Source of the DNA: an uncultured Planctomycetota bacterium
Lineage (GTDB): Bacteria > Planctomycetota > SZUA-567 > JAFGNG01
Length of the DNA: 5,980 bases
Reading direction: 5' to 3'
Assembly: GCA_947311175.1 (NCBI GenBank)
Contig: CAMZKK010000244.1
Location: 1 to 5,980 of the forward strand
The position numbers and the translations under genes were made by a program. Positions 1-5,795 of this stretch are shown one piece after another (the stretch's first letter is position 1; every line of letters starts with the position of its first letter). The notes under the pieces were generated by a model. It was not told the origin of the DNA. It did not search any database and was given only the letters and a program-made list of their open reading frames with translations.

Positions 1-16
1 AACTCATAAACCCCAC

Positions 17-34
17 CTTTAGCGATAGCTAAAG
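17..34. repeat. Perfect 7-bp inverted repeat (hairpin)
   Basis: CTTTAGC (17-23) and GCTAAAG (28-34) are exact reverse complements separated by GATA, giving a 7-bp stem with a 4-base loop. On the plus strand the stem is followed by a T-rich stretch after about 9 bases, which weakly suggests a terminator for a plus-strand gene arriving from outside the window. On the minus strand, downstream of the receiver gene, no T-tract follows, so a classic intrinsic terminator there is unlikely. It may instead be part of a repetitive element with the adjacent heptamer array. Confidence 0.55.
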
Positions 35-43
35 CACCTTCAT

Positions 44-85
44 TTTTAATTTTTAATTTTTAATTGTTAATTGTTAATTGTTAAT
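44..85. repeat. Two-block 7-base tandem repeat at receiver gene 3' end
   Basis: On the plus strand there are three exact copies of TTTTAAT (44-64), followed directly by three exact copies of TGTTAAT (65-85), six 7-base units in all. The two unit types differ at one base. The array overlaps the TAA stop codon of the receiver gene (81-83), so it begins exactly where that coding region ends on the minus strand. A perfect hairpin lies 9 bases beyond it, at 17-34. Short AT-rich heptamer arrays of this kind are often dispersed intergenic repeats, but dispersal cannot be seen in one window. The repeat itself is certain; its role is unknown. Confidence 0.9.
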
Positions 86-542
86 TCCCACCGTCCAGTA
101 TTCCAATTTTTTTCAAATTCTCAACCATCTCATCAGGGCTGAATGGTTTTTTGATAAAGCCGATTGCACCCATTTTGGTAGATTTTACAAAATTTTGTTT
201 GCTTGCATCACTTGTTACAATAATGAATTTGACACTCACATCTGGAAACTTTTTTCGTATCCTTTCAATCAACTTAAAACCGTCAATGTCTGGTAGCTTT
301 AACTCGGTAAATACAAAATACTCTTTTTCACCATTTTCAATCTTAGATGTGGTCTCATAAGCATCACTTGCTTCAAGGATAAAATCCACTTCAATGCCGT
401 TATTTTTGAGAATATTGGCAATTGCTTTTCTTGTTGAAAGTTGCTTATCAACCAAAATGTAATATTGAGTTTTCATCTCAACCAGCTCTTTAAACTGTTG
501 GTCAATCTCTTCTAATTCATCGAGTGTGTATTTTTTTGCCAT
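81..542 (-). CDS. Stand-alone response-regulator receiver protein, Glu at phosphoacceptor site
   Basis: This 153-residue cytoplasmic protein has a CheY-like receiver fold and no output domain. Residues about 1-25 are a charged helical extension, and the receiver spans about 26-148. Compared with CheY, one of the two metal-binding acidic residues is kept (D32) and the next is Lys (K33). The phosphoacceptor position in the TELKLPDIDG motif is E80, not Asp. The switch Thr (T110, in IIVTSDA) and the conserved Lys before Pro (K132, in KKPF) are present. In the known family, Asp phosphorylation drives the switch. Glu at this site often mimics the active state, so this is probably a pseudo-receiver, constitutively on or signalling by another route. 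The ATG at 542 has an AGGG ribosome site 7 bases upstream. It starts 16 bases after the FapA-like gene, so the two are presumably co-transcribed and may act together. Family is confident; partner and output are unknown. Confidence 0.9.
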   Translation of the reverse strand: MAKKYTLDELEEIDQQFKELVEMKTQYYILVDKQLSTRKAIANILKNNGIEVDFILEASDAYETTSKIENGEKEYFVFTELKLPDIDGFKLIERIRKKFPDVSVKFIIVTSDASKQNFVKSTKMGAIGFIKKPFSPDEMVENLKKIGILDGGN

Positions 543-558
543 TTTTAAGCCCTATTAA

Positions 559-1971
559 TTAGACCAGTCCGTCATCTTTATCAGAGACACCTCGTACCGC
601 CATTGTTGAGTGATCAACATCCTCAACAACCTTAATCGGACCGGTAAGAGGCTTGCTGAAATTTCTCATACATAAATCGGTTGTTATGATTGTATCGGGA
701 CAAATATTTTTTCGAACAATCACTTCCTTAATTGGTGGTACTGATTCTTTATTTGTAAGTTGTTTTTTTCTCTCTGCCAATTTAATGTGAGCGGTATGAA
801 GCATTTTAAATTTTTCATACTCTTGTTTTATTTCAATCTTTTTTTCTTCCGGTAAACTCCTAAACTTTTGTTTTTCTCCAAAAAATAAAGTTACCGGTTT
901 TACTGTTAAGAAAATCTTTTCGTCAATTTGTGCCATCACTTTTTCAATTTTTCTAACCTCTAAGTCAACCCCCGGTTCAACCCTAGTCGCAACCCCAAGA
1001 TCACTACCAATGGAGTTTGCTTCAATCCCAAGCTTTGCAGTCGTAATCCCGCCAATCAAATTACCCACAAAGACTCTACCGTTGGTGCTAATATTAGAAT
1101 TTACAATTTCTCTTTGAGCAAAGACATCGCCAAGGCATTCAATATATGCATTATTTGCATATTTAATTTTAACATTGCCACCAGCTATCAGGCGTGCTTT
1201 ATCCTTGCCGGTAATTCCGCCGGAAACCGTTATGTTGGTATCAGAAATAATTTCTGCAGCCCCAACCGTCCCTAATACAGTTACCTCTTTGGCTTTAACA
1301 TTGAAATCATCAAGAACCGAGCCGTTGATAATAACCGAGCCGTCAAATTCAATATGCCCGGTGTTATAATCAACATCACCCGGAACTTCATAAACCGGAA
1401 GTACGGAAATAATCCCATCACTGAATACCGGTTTACCCGATTGTGATGCTTTAAAAGTAGTATTATCACTATTGCTTTCAACATTAATTCCTGCCCTAAG
1501 AGAAGCATCTTTTGGTCTTGATGCCGGAATATTTTCTCCAAGAACAGTCTTTCCTGGATTTCCAGGAATTGGTGGTACTATCTCGGCGAGGATTTCACCT
1601 GCCTGAACACAAACTACTTTTGTTGCATTTTTAAAATCAACTTTTTCATTTGTAGATTCATCAACTTTATAAACCGCCTTACCGCTGACATCTACCTTGA
1701 AATCAATGTAGCCATCTTTACCAAAGGTTGGTTCTCTTCCTTCGGCAACACAGATTCGTTCATCTCGATTCATCTGCTCAATATTTTCGGTAGTTTCCCT
1801 GACCTTTTCTAAGTCAACATTAAAGATAACACCAGCAGACTTGAGTGCCTCTTGTGCAGCTCCAAAGCTCATAAAGGAGTCGGCAACGTCTTCACTAAGA
1901 CAACAAACAAGATCTGCATACATCTTATCACGCTCGACAACTAATTTTAATGCTTTTTCCTCAAAATCCAT
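559..1971 (-). CDS. FapA/DUF342-family polymer-like protein
   Basis: This 470-residue protein (from the chosen ATG) has the DUF342/FapA architecture. An N-terminal helical stretch (about 1-70) is followed by the conserved beta domain (about 75-195) with GREPTFGKDG, AGEILAEIVPPIPG, NPGKTVLGENIP and LRAGIN. Next comes a right-handed beta-helix-like region (about 197-335) of short Gly- and Val-rich strands such as GSVIINGSV and VTVLGTVGAAEI. A charged coiled coil (about 340-408) and a short beta tail complete it. FapA-type proteins are linked to flagellar assembly or cell-envelope functions, but no biochemical activity is established for most, and no flagellar gene is nearby. The open frame extends to a GTG at 1980. 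The ATG at 1971 is preferred because AGGGTGAT (1976-1983) is a good ribosome site for it, with AGGG 8 bases upstream. The gene lies 33 bases after the HEAT-protein gene and 16 bases before the receiver gene, suggesting one operon. Confidence 0.9.
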   Translation of the reverse strand: MDFEEKALKLVVERDKMYADLVCCLSEDVADSFMSFGAAQEALKSAGVIFNVDLEKVRETTENIEQMNRDERICVAEGREPTFGKDGYIDFKVDVSGKAVYKVDESTNEKVDFKNATKVVCVQAGEILAEIVPPIPGNPGKTVLGENIPASRPKDASLRAGINVESNSDNTTFKASQSGKPVFSDGIISVLPVYEVPGDVDYNTGHIEFDGSVIINGSVLDDFNVKAKEVTVLGTVGAAEIISDTNITVSGGITGKDKARLIAGGNVKIKYANNAYIECLGDVFAQREIVNSNISTNGRVFVGNLIGGITTAKLGIEANSIGSDLGVATRVEPGVDLEVRKIEKVMAQIDEKIFLTVKPVTLFFGEKQKFRSLPEEKKIEIKQEYEKFKMLHTAHIKLAERKKQLTNKESVPPIKEVIVRKNICPDTIITTDLCMRNFSKPLTGPIKVVEDVDHSTMAVRGVSDKDDGLV

Positions 1972-1975
1972 AATC

Positions 1976-1983
1976 ATCACCCT
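1976..1983 (-). promoter_or_regulatory. Ribosome binding site that decides the FapA-like start
   Basis: On the minus strand this reads AGGGTGAT, close to the consensus anti-16S complement AGGTGAT. It overlaps the in-frame GTG (1980) and ATG (1977) codons, which therefore sit too close to serve as starts. The third candidate, the ATG at 1971, has normal spacing. Confidence 0.6.
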
Positions 1984-2004
1984 GTGTTTTTTTTATAATT
2001 ATGC

Positions 2005-2721
2005 TTATTTTTTTATCTCTTCCCCATCTTCGTCTTCTTTTTCATTTATTTTTACTGTTGCAATATAGGCATTCCACTTCGCAATACTTTTATTCCTATC
2101 TTGTATTCTTGCATTATGATGAAAACCAAAATTTCTTTTATACAAAGTAGTTAGTGCAAGATTGGCGTGATACCGAATTGCTAATTGTTTAGAACTTAAC
2201 AATGGAACAAGTTTCGGAGCATATTTTATATCGCCAACTTCCCTAATCACAAGAATTGCCTTTATTGTAGCAAGTCGATTGCCGCAGTTTAATAATTTTA
2301 AAGTTTGAATTACTCCGTCTGTCCCCGCCTTAATTAAAGTGCTTTTTGCTTTAACTGAAAATTCGGACATTGGGTTTTTTAATTGTTCTGCAATATTAGC
2401 CAATTCTTCATCGCTTAACCCTGTTGTATTTGGAACTGGTTCATAATAGACAATGGGCTCTTGTTCTTTTGACTCTTCCTGGACAATTAATTCTTTTTCA
2501 TAACGATAGGACGGAGCTAATTTATTTGGATTATTGGTTTTGATACTTTTTTGTGTTTGAGGAGCTGTATTTTTATTTTTTATAGCAACTTCTGGTTGGT
2601 TTATTTTGGTTTCAGGCTTAATAATAATACTACCATTTTTTATTGTTTTTTCCGCACAATTTACAAGTTGTAAATGACCTACCAATAAGGCTAAAATACC
2701 TACTGCAACTGAATACCTCAT
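2005..2721 (-). CDS. Exported HEAT-repeat-like protein
   Basis: This 238-residue protein begins with a signal peptide: an Arg at residue 2, a hydrophobic core at about 4-20, and probable cleavage near C22/A23. A low-complexity linker rich in Lys, Asn, Gln, Pro and Glu (about 24-100) follows, and the mature protein is probably periplasmic or envelope-associated. Residues about 103-195 form paired amphipathic helices of HEAT/armadillo type, including GVIQTLKLL, ATIKAILVIREVGD and KLVPLLSSKQLAIRYHA. They end in LYKRNFGFHHNARIQDRNKS and then IAKWNAY. A terminal FGF...R..(A/S)I..W motif after HEAT repeats recalls planctomycete HEAT proteins (inference). The tail is acidic and lysine-rich. No enzymatic motif is seen, and the role is probably protein-protein binding. 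LVNC resembles a lipobox, but Asn before Cys is atypical. The ATG at 2721 has AGGGGG 4 bases upstream. It is the first gene of the putative HEAT-FapA-receiver operon. Confidence 0.75.
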   Translation of the reverse strand: MRYSVAVGILALLVGHLQLVNCAEKTIKNGSIIIKPETKINQPEVAIKNKNTAPQTQKSIKTNNPNKLAPSYRYEKELIVQEESKEQEPIVYYEPVPNTTGLSDEELANIAEQLKNPMSEFSVKAKSTLIKAGTDGVIQTLKLLNCGNRLATIKAILVIREVGDIKYAPKLVPLLSSKQLAIRYHANLALTTLYKRNFGFHHNARIQDRNKSIAKWNAYIATVKINEKEDEDGEEIKK

Positions 2722-2755
2722 AGAACCCCCTGTTAAAAAAATTAAAATTAACTAC

Positions 2756-2785
2756 AATATATATTAAGCTATTAAAATATAACAA
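2756..2785 (-). promoter_or_regulatory. Candidate promoter for HEAT-FapA-receiver operon
   Basis: On the minus strand, TTGTTA (2780-2785) and TATATT (2756-2761) are separated by 18 bases, matching the sigma70 -35 box at 4 of 6 and the -10 box at 5 of 6. The predicted transcript start is near 2749, about 28 bases before the HEAT-protein ATG. The whole gap is very AT-rich, so chance matches are expected, and transcription could instead continue from the upstream gene. Confidence 0.3.
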
Positions 2786-2793
2786 AAATTGCA

Positions 2794-2811
2794 AGATAAT
2801 TACTATTATCT
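2794..2811 (-). terminator. Weak hairpin after RNase H-like gene, possible terminator
   Basis: AGATAAT and ATTATCT are perfect reverse complements around a 4-base loop, 8 bases after the RNase H-like stop codon. On the minus strand a run of five T begins 5 bases further on. The stem is only 7 bp and almost all A/T, so termination would be inefficient. It may only attenuate read-through into the HEAT-protein gene. Confidence 0.25.
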
Positions 2812-2819
2812 ATCCTGCC

Positions 2820-3761
2820 TTACCGCATTCGAACAATATCATCCTTAGCGATATTAAGCTTTTTCATTGTATTTTCTATTTCAGAAATAAATCGTTTTGC
2901 GTCTAATGGATAGCCGGCAGTTGGCTTAATTTCATTTATATGTTTGGAAAAAAAATCGTTAAATTTTAGCATTAGTTTCTCTCTAATATATTTGGAAAAT
3001 ATACTCGACAGGGCCACACAAAATGCTGAGCCATCCGCCTTTGGTTTGAAGGTAAGCTCAATCTTTTGCGAATCTCTATTTATAATATACGAAGACCCAT
3101 CTGCCCCCTCTTCAATTATATCAATCGAAGTTTCTGGAAAAATATTTGTAAGAAATGGTTGATAAAAATTTCTACCACCCTGTTTATCAATAGTTATCCT
3201 GACATCATACTTTTTAGAATAGTTGCAAATTTCAACAATATGATGTCCCGTCTGCTGCATTACCAGCTCACTTTTATTTAGTCCGCTTTTAATAATATTA
3301 TTAAAGGTAGTTGCAGACAACACAGTAGTATTAATTTGAGTTAAAGAACAAAAAGAATCATCAATTGCTTGTTTTAATAATTGCTGAGAGTCTGGATATT
3401 TCTCATCAATAGTTATTGTTTCATACCAAGCCTTTTGCAATAATTCTTGCAAATAATATTTTTTATCTGCCAAAAAAATTGTTTTAAAAAAATCATCAGT
3501 TGTATTTGCCAAAAGAGAAAAGAAACAGCAGACAGTTTTACTTAAGGCAGGAAGTTTTCCTCGTGTATAAATCACCTTGCTATCGCATACAGCTATCCGT
3601 GAGTCCTTTTTTGAATATTTATCAGACACCACAGATGAAAACTGATACCAAGGTGTTTCTTCTGTCCAATCATCTGGGACGGTCATCTCAATACTGCTAA
3701 CCACGAGCGGTCCTAGAAATGGTCCTAATCCCGCTTCATCTACTCCTGCAAGAATAATCAT
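2820..3761 (-). CDS. RNase HII-like protein, divergent and enlarged
   Basis: This 313-residue cytoplasmic protein belongs to the RNase HII/HIII group, whose members cleave RNA within RNA-DNA hybrids. The family blocks appear in order: AGVDEAGLGPFLGPLVV with D8 and E9, the DSK block at 60-62, a strand ending in D192 (ITIDKQGG), the KADGSAF block with K241 and D243, the SSIFSKYIREK helix, and the C-terminal GYP...KRF block with Y284. D8, E9, D192 and D243 therefore supply the expected four-carboxylate metal site, so nuclease activity is plausible. There are two oddities. The GRG of RNase HII is GLG here (L12), and about 130 residues separate DSK from D192, roughly twice the usual gap, so the protein is far longer than a typical HII of about 200 residues. 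RNase HIII's extra N-terminal domain is absent. The ATG overlaps the upstream TGA as ATGA, and no ribosome site is visible, which suggests translational coupling. Family is confident; substrate specificity is not. Confidence 0.82.
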   Translation of the reverse strand: MIILAGVDEAGLGPFLGPLVVSSIEMTVPDDWTEETPWYQFSSVVSDKYSKKDSRIAVCDSKVIYTRGKLPALSKTVCCFFSLLANTTDDFFKTIFLADKKYYLQELLQKAWYETITIDEKYPDSQQLLKQAIDDSFCSLTQINTTVLSATTFNNIIKSGLNKSELVMQQTGHHIVEICNYSKKYDVRITIDKQGGRNFYQPFLTNIFPETSIDIIEEGADGSSYIINRDSQKIELTFKPKADGSAFCVALSSIFSKYIREKLMLKFNDFFSKHINEIKPTAGYPLDAKRFISEIENTMKKLNIAKDDIVRMR

Positions 3762-5491
3762 CTATGGAAAAAACTTAAAATTAAATGAATAACTGTTACC
3801 ACAATTCCTGAAATTATTATCTGCCCATCAACAATTGCCTTACACTTTAGCTCATCAGTAAGTGTACGTTTCCTAAATCCTCGCAAATAAATCACGCCAT
3901 AAATAGGGACAACGGTAAGAGCAAATCCGTAAATTGAAAAAATTGACAACACGCTAAAAACTATAATTAAAATCAAGATGATTAATTGCAAAAGATAAAG
4001 AAGAGATAAAGTTCTTTTTTTGCCTATCAACACAGGAATGGTTTCACTACCAATAAGTCTATCTCCTTCTGTATCCCGCAAATCGAGAGCAACGGTTTTT
4101 CCAAATACAAGCAAGAAAACCATTCCGGCAGCACCAATAATAGAAATGGGTTCAATTTTCTTGATATGGCTAAAAACAGGAATTGCGATTAACAACAACG
4201 TCCAAGCGGTTGATACAAAAATATCTTTGGAAGCGGGAATATCCTTTAGACACCTATACCTAAATCCTTTTGGCAATATTCGAATGGTATAAACAACACC
4301 CGCAATATATGCAATCAAAATCAAAATAAACAGATTAGAAGAAAGTCGCATCGCAAGAATTATACTGATAATTGCCAAGACTAACGAAAACGATAATATC
4401 GCAAATTTATGGGTTTTATGAAACTTAAAAACATTTGACAAGGTTTTAGCATTGCGAGAACTTTCAACATAACGATTGATAGTATAAATTGATAGTATAT
4501 ACGAAAACACAATTGCCAAATGCGAAAATGATATTGTGATATTGATTACTTTTGAAACCGCTAAGGCAAGAGAAACCGCTCCTAATGCACTAAAGACATA
4601 CGACTTTACAAAAATATTTAATATTGTTCTAAGGCCTGTAACGAATCCTGAAGGAGAAGCCTCTTCCAATTTATTTATTACAGTTTGCAATATCCACCCT
4701 GGAGTGCTTGCTCCAGCTGTTACTCCCACTAAATCAAATTTATTAATTTCTGCAACATCAAGTTCCTCAGCAGTCTCAACATGAAATGTCGATTTCCCCG
4801 CCAATTTACCAATCTCAGCCAATCGACAAGTATTTGCACTATGTTTACCACCGACGACAACCAAGCAATCACATTCATCAGCCAACTTCATTGCCTCTAA
4901 TTGCCGATCAGAAGTTGCTTTGCAAATAGAATGATAAATTTTACATTCAGGATATTTTTTTTTAAAAATATTACATATCTCATCATAGGTTTCAGCATTA
5001 AAGGTAGTCTGTGCCAAAACTGAAAAAACATTTGGTAAATCAAGAGCCTCTGCCTCTTCAATCGTGGAGATAACATGAGTTTTACCACTACAATATCCGA
5101 CAAGACCTACCATTTCAGCATGATTTTTATCACCGACAAGGACAATAACATTACCAAGAGCAGAATCCTTTTCGAGCCTTTTTTGACTTTTCAATACATG
5201 TGGACAAGTTGCATCGATACACTCAACTCCATTATCTTTTAATTCAGTAAGCTCCTTTTTAGGAATACCATGAGCACGGATAACTATTTTTCTACCTGCA
5301 GAAAGTTGAGTTGGATCATTAATTGCCTTAATTCCTTGATTTTCAAGAACTTCAACCGCCTGTCTATTATGAATTAATTGACCATGAGTATATACCGGCT
5401 CTGCACTATCCTTTGCCGCATCTTGAGCAATCTCCATTGCTCGTCTAACCCCCATACAAAAGCCAGCAGTACTTGCAAGTTTAATCTTCAT
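3758..5491 (-). CDS. ispH: IspH-UbiA fusion: HMBPP reductase plus membrane prenyltransferase
   Basis: This 577-residue fusion (from the chosen ATG) has IspH at about 1-275. IspH is the [4Fe-4S] enzyme that reduces HMBPP to IPP and DMAPP in the MEP pathway. Its cluster cysteines are C12 (GFCMGVRRA), C96 (DATCPH) and C190 (SICKATSDRQ). H41, H124 and E126, the QTT motif, GGKHSANTCR and TAGASTPGW are also conserved, so this half should be active. Residues about 285-577 form a UbiA-type domain with about nine hydrophobic helices, which would transfer a prenyl chain to an aromatic or other acceptor at the membrane. Its second Asp motif, LDLRDTEGDRLIGSETIP, is intact (D470, D473, D476), but the first is a degenerate NRYVESSRN (N339 onward). 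The acceptor is unknown. The open frame extends to a TTG at 5572. The ATG at 5491 is preferred: IspH homology starts there, and GGAAAG lies 6 bases upstream. Confidence 0.92.
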   Translation of the reverse strand: MKIKLASTAGFCMGVRRAMEIAQDAAKDSAEPVYTHGQLIHNRQAVEVLENQGIKAINDPTQLSAGRKIVIRAHGIPKKELTELKDNGVECIDATCPHVLKSQKRLEKDSALGNVIVLVGDKNHAEMVGLVGYCSGKTHVISTIEEAEALDLPNVFSVLAQTTFNAETYDEICNIFKKKYPECKIYHSICKATSDRQLEAMKLADECDCLVVVGGKHSANTCRLAEIGKLAGKSTFHVETAEELDVAEINKFDLVGVTAGASTPGWILQTVINKLEEASPSGFVTGLRTILNIFVKSYVFSALGAVSLALAVSKVINITISFSHLAIVFSYILSIYTINRYVESSRNAKTLSNVFKFHKTHKFAILSFSLVLAIISIILAMRLSSNLFILILIAYIAGVVYTIRILPKGFRYRCLKDIPASKDIFVSTAWTLLLIAIPVFSHIKKIEPISIIGAAGMVFLLVFGKTVALDLRDTEGDRLIGSETIPVLIGKKRTLSLLYLLQLIILILIIVFSVLSIFSIYGFALTVVPIYGVIYLRGFRKRTLTDELKCKAIVDGQIIISGIVVTVIHLILSFFHR

Positions 5492-5497
5492 TATCAT

Positions 5498-5503
5498 CTT
5501 TCC
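5498..5503 (-). promoter_or_regulatory. Ribosome binding site that decides the ispH-ubiA start
   Basis: GGAAAG on the minus strand lies 6 bases before the ATG at 5491. It abuts the in-frame ATG at 5497 with no spacer, so that codon is unlikely to be the start. The longer frame beginning at a TTG (5572) would add 27 residues with no IspH similarity and would begin before or at the predicted transcript start. Confidence 0.5.
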
Positions 5504-5523
5504 AAAACAGGGATACCGGACAA

Positions 5524-5538
5524 ACAAAATATTTTTGT
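5524..5538. repeat. Short palindrome in ispH-ubiA leader
   Basis: ACAAAA (5524-5529) and TTTTGT (5533-5538) are exact reverse complements around TAT. It sits in the untranslated leader of ispH-ubiA, about 33 bases before the start codon. It could be an operator or a weak RNA hairpin, but arms this AT-rich arise readily by chance here. Confidence 0.25.
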
Positions 5539-5584
5539 ATATCCAGTGGTTTAACAAGAGCAATTGTTCCAAAACTAAAAATCA

Positions 5585-5612
5585 ATAATATGTAATTATT
5601 ACTATATTTCAA
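5585..5612 (-). promoter_or_regulatory. Candidate sigma70 promoter for ispH-ubiA
   Basis: On the minus strand, TTGAAA (5607-5612) is followed after 16 bases by TATTAT (5585-5590), each matching the consensus at 5 of 6. The predicted start is near 5578, giving a leader of about 87 bases. It is the best promoter match seen in the window, although AT-rich DNA makes chance matches common. Confidence 0.45.
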
Positions 5613-5706
5613 CAATGAAGAAAAAAGAATTCACGCAAAAAAACCACGATATGTCATCACTAAATCAACTTATTTCATAAATATTGTAGCAAATGTTGTC
5701 GATATA

Positions 5707-5735
5707 TTAGCAGAAGACCTGCTTGTGATTATAAC
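5707..5735 (+). promoter_or_regulatory. Candidate promoter for the divergent plus-strand gene, with internal palindrome
   Basis: TTAGCA (5707-5712, 4 of 6) and TATAAC (5730-5735, 5 of 6) are separated by 17 bases. The predicted start near 5742 gives a leader of about 54 bases to the ATG at 5796. The inverted repeat AGCAG-AAGAC-CTGCT (5709-5723) overlaps the -35 box and fills much of the spacer, which is where a repressor would bind. Regulation is inference. Confidence 0.4.
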
Positions 5736-5795
5736 TTACACTCAGGAAGTAAAAAAAACAAACTAATTGGTGAATAAAAAGAGGGAGCAAGTAAC

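Noticed and set aside
17..34. Intrinsic terminator of the receiver operon
   Set aside because: On the minus strand no T-run follows the stem; the bases after it are GTGGGG.
1..85. CRISPR array
   Set aside because: The repeat units are 7 bases long with no spacers, and there are no cas genes.
1281..1541. 86-codon minus-strand open frame inside the FapA-like gene
   Set aside because: It is in another frame of a well-supported gene and its translation has no family-like pattern.
2653..2661. Lipobox (LVNC) in the HEAT protein, making it a lipoprotein
   Set aside because: Asn directly before the Cys departs from the usual Gly, Ala or Ser. Ordinary signal-peptidase cleavage is at least as likely, so lipidation is not claimed.
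4020..4292. 90-codon plus-strand open frame opposite the UbiA domain
   Set aside because: It is antisense to conserved UbiA motifs, and its composition is that of a complementary-strand shadow.
5492..5572. 27-residue N-terminal extension of IspH from a TTG start
   Set aside because: It has no IspH similarity and begins at or just before the predicted transcript start. The ATG at 5491 has a ribosome site and matches the usual IspH N-terminus.
5615..5680. 21-codon plus-strand open frame in the divergent intergenic region
   Set aside because: It has no ribosome site, overlaps no plus-strand promoter, and is Lys/Gln/Asn-rich as expected of random AT-rich DNA.
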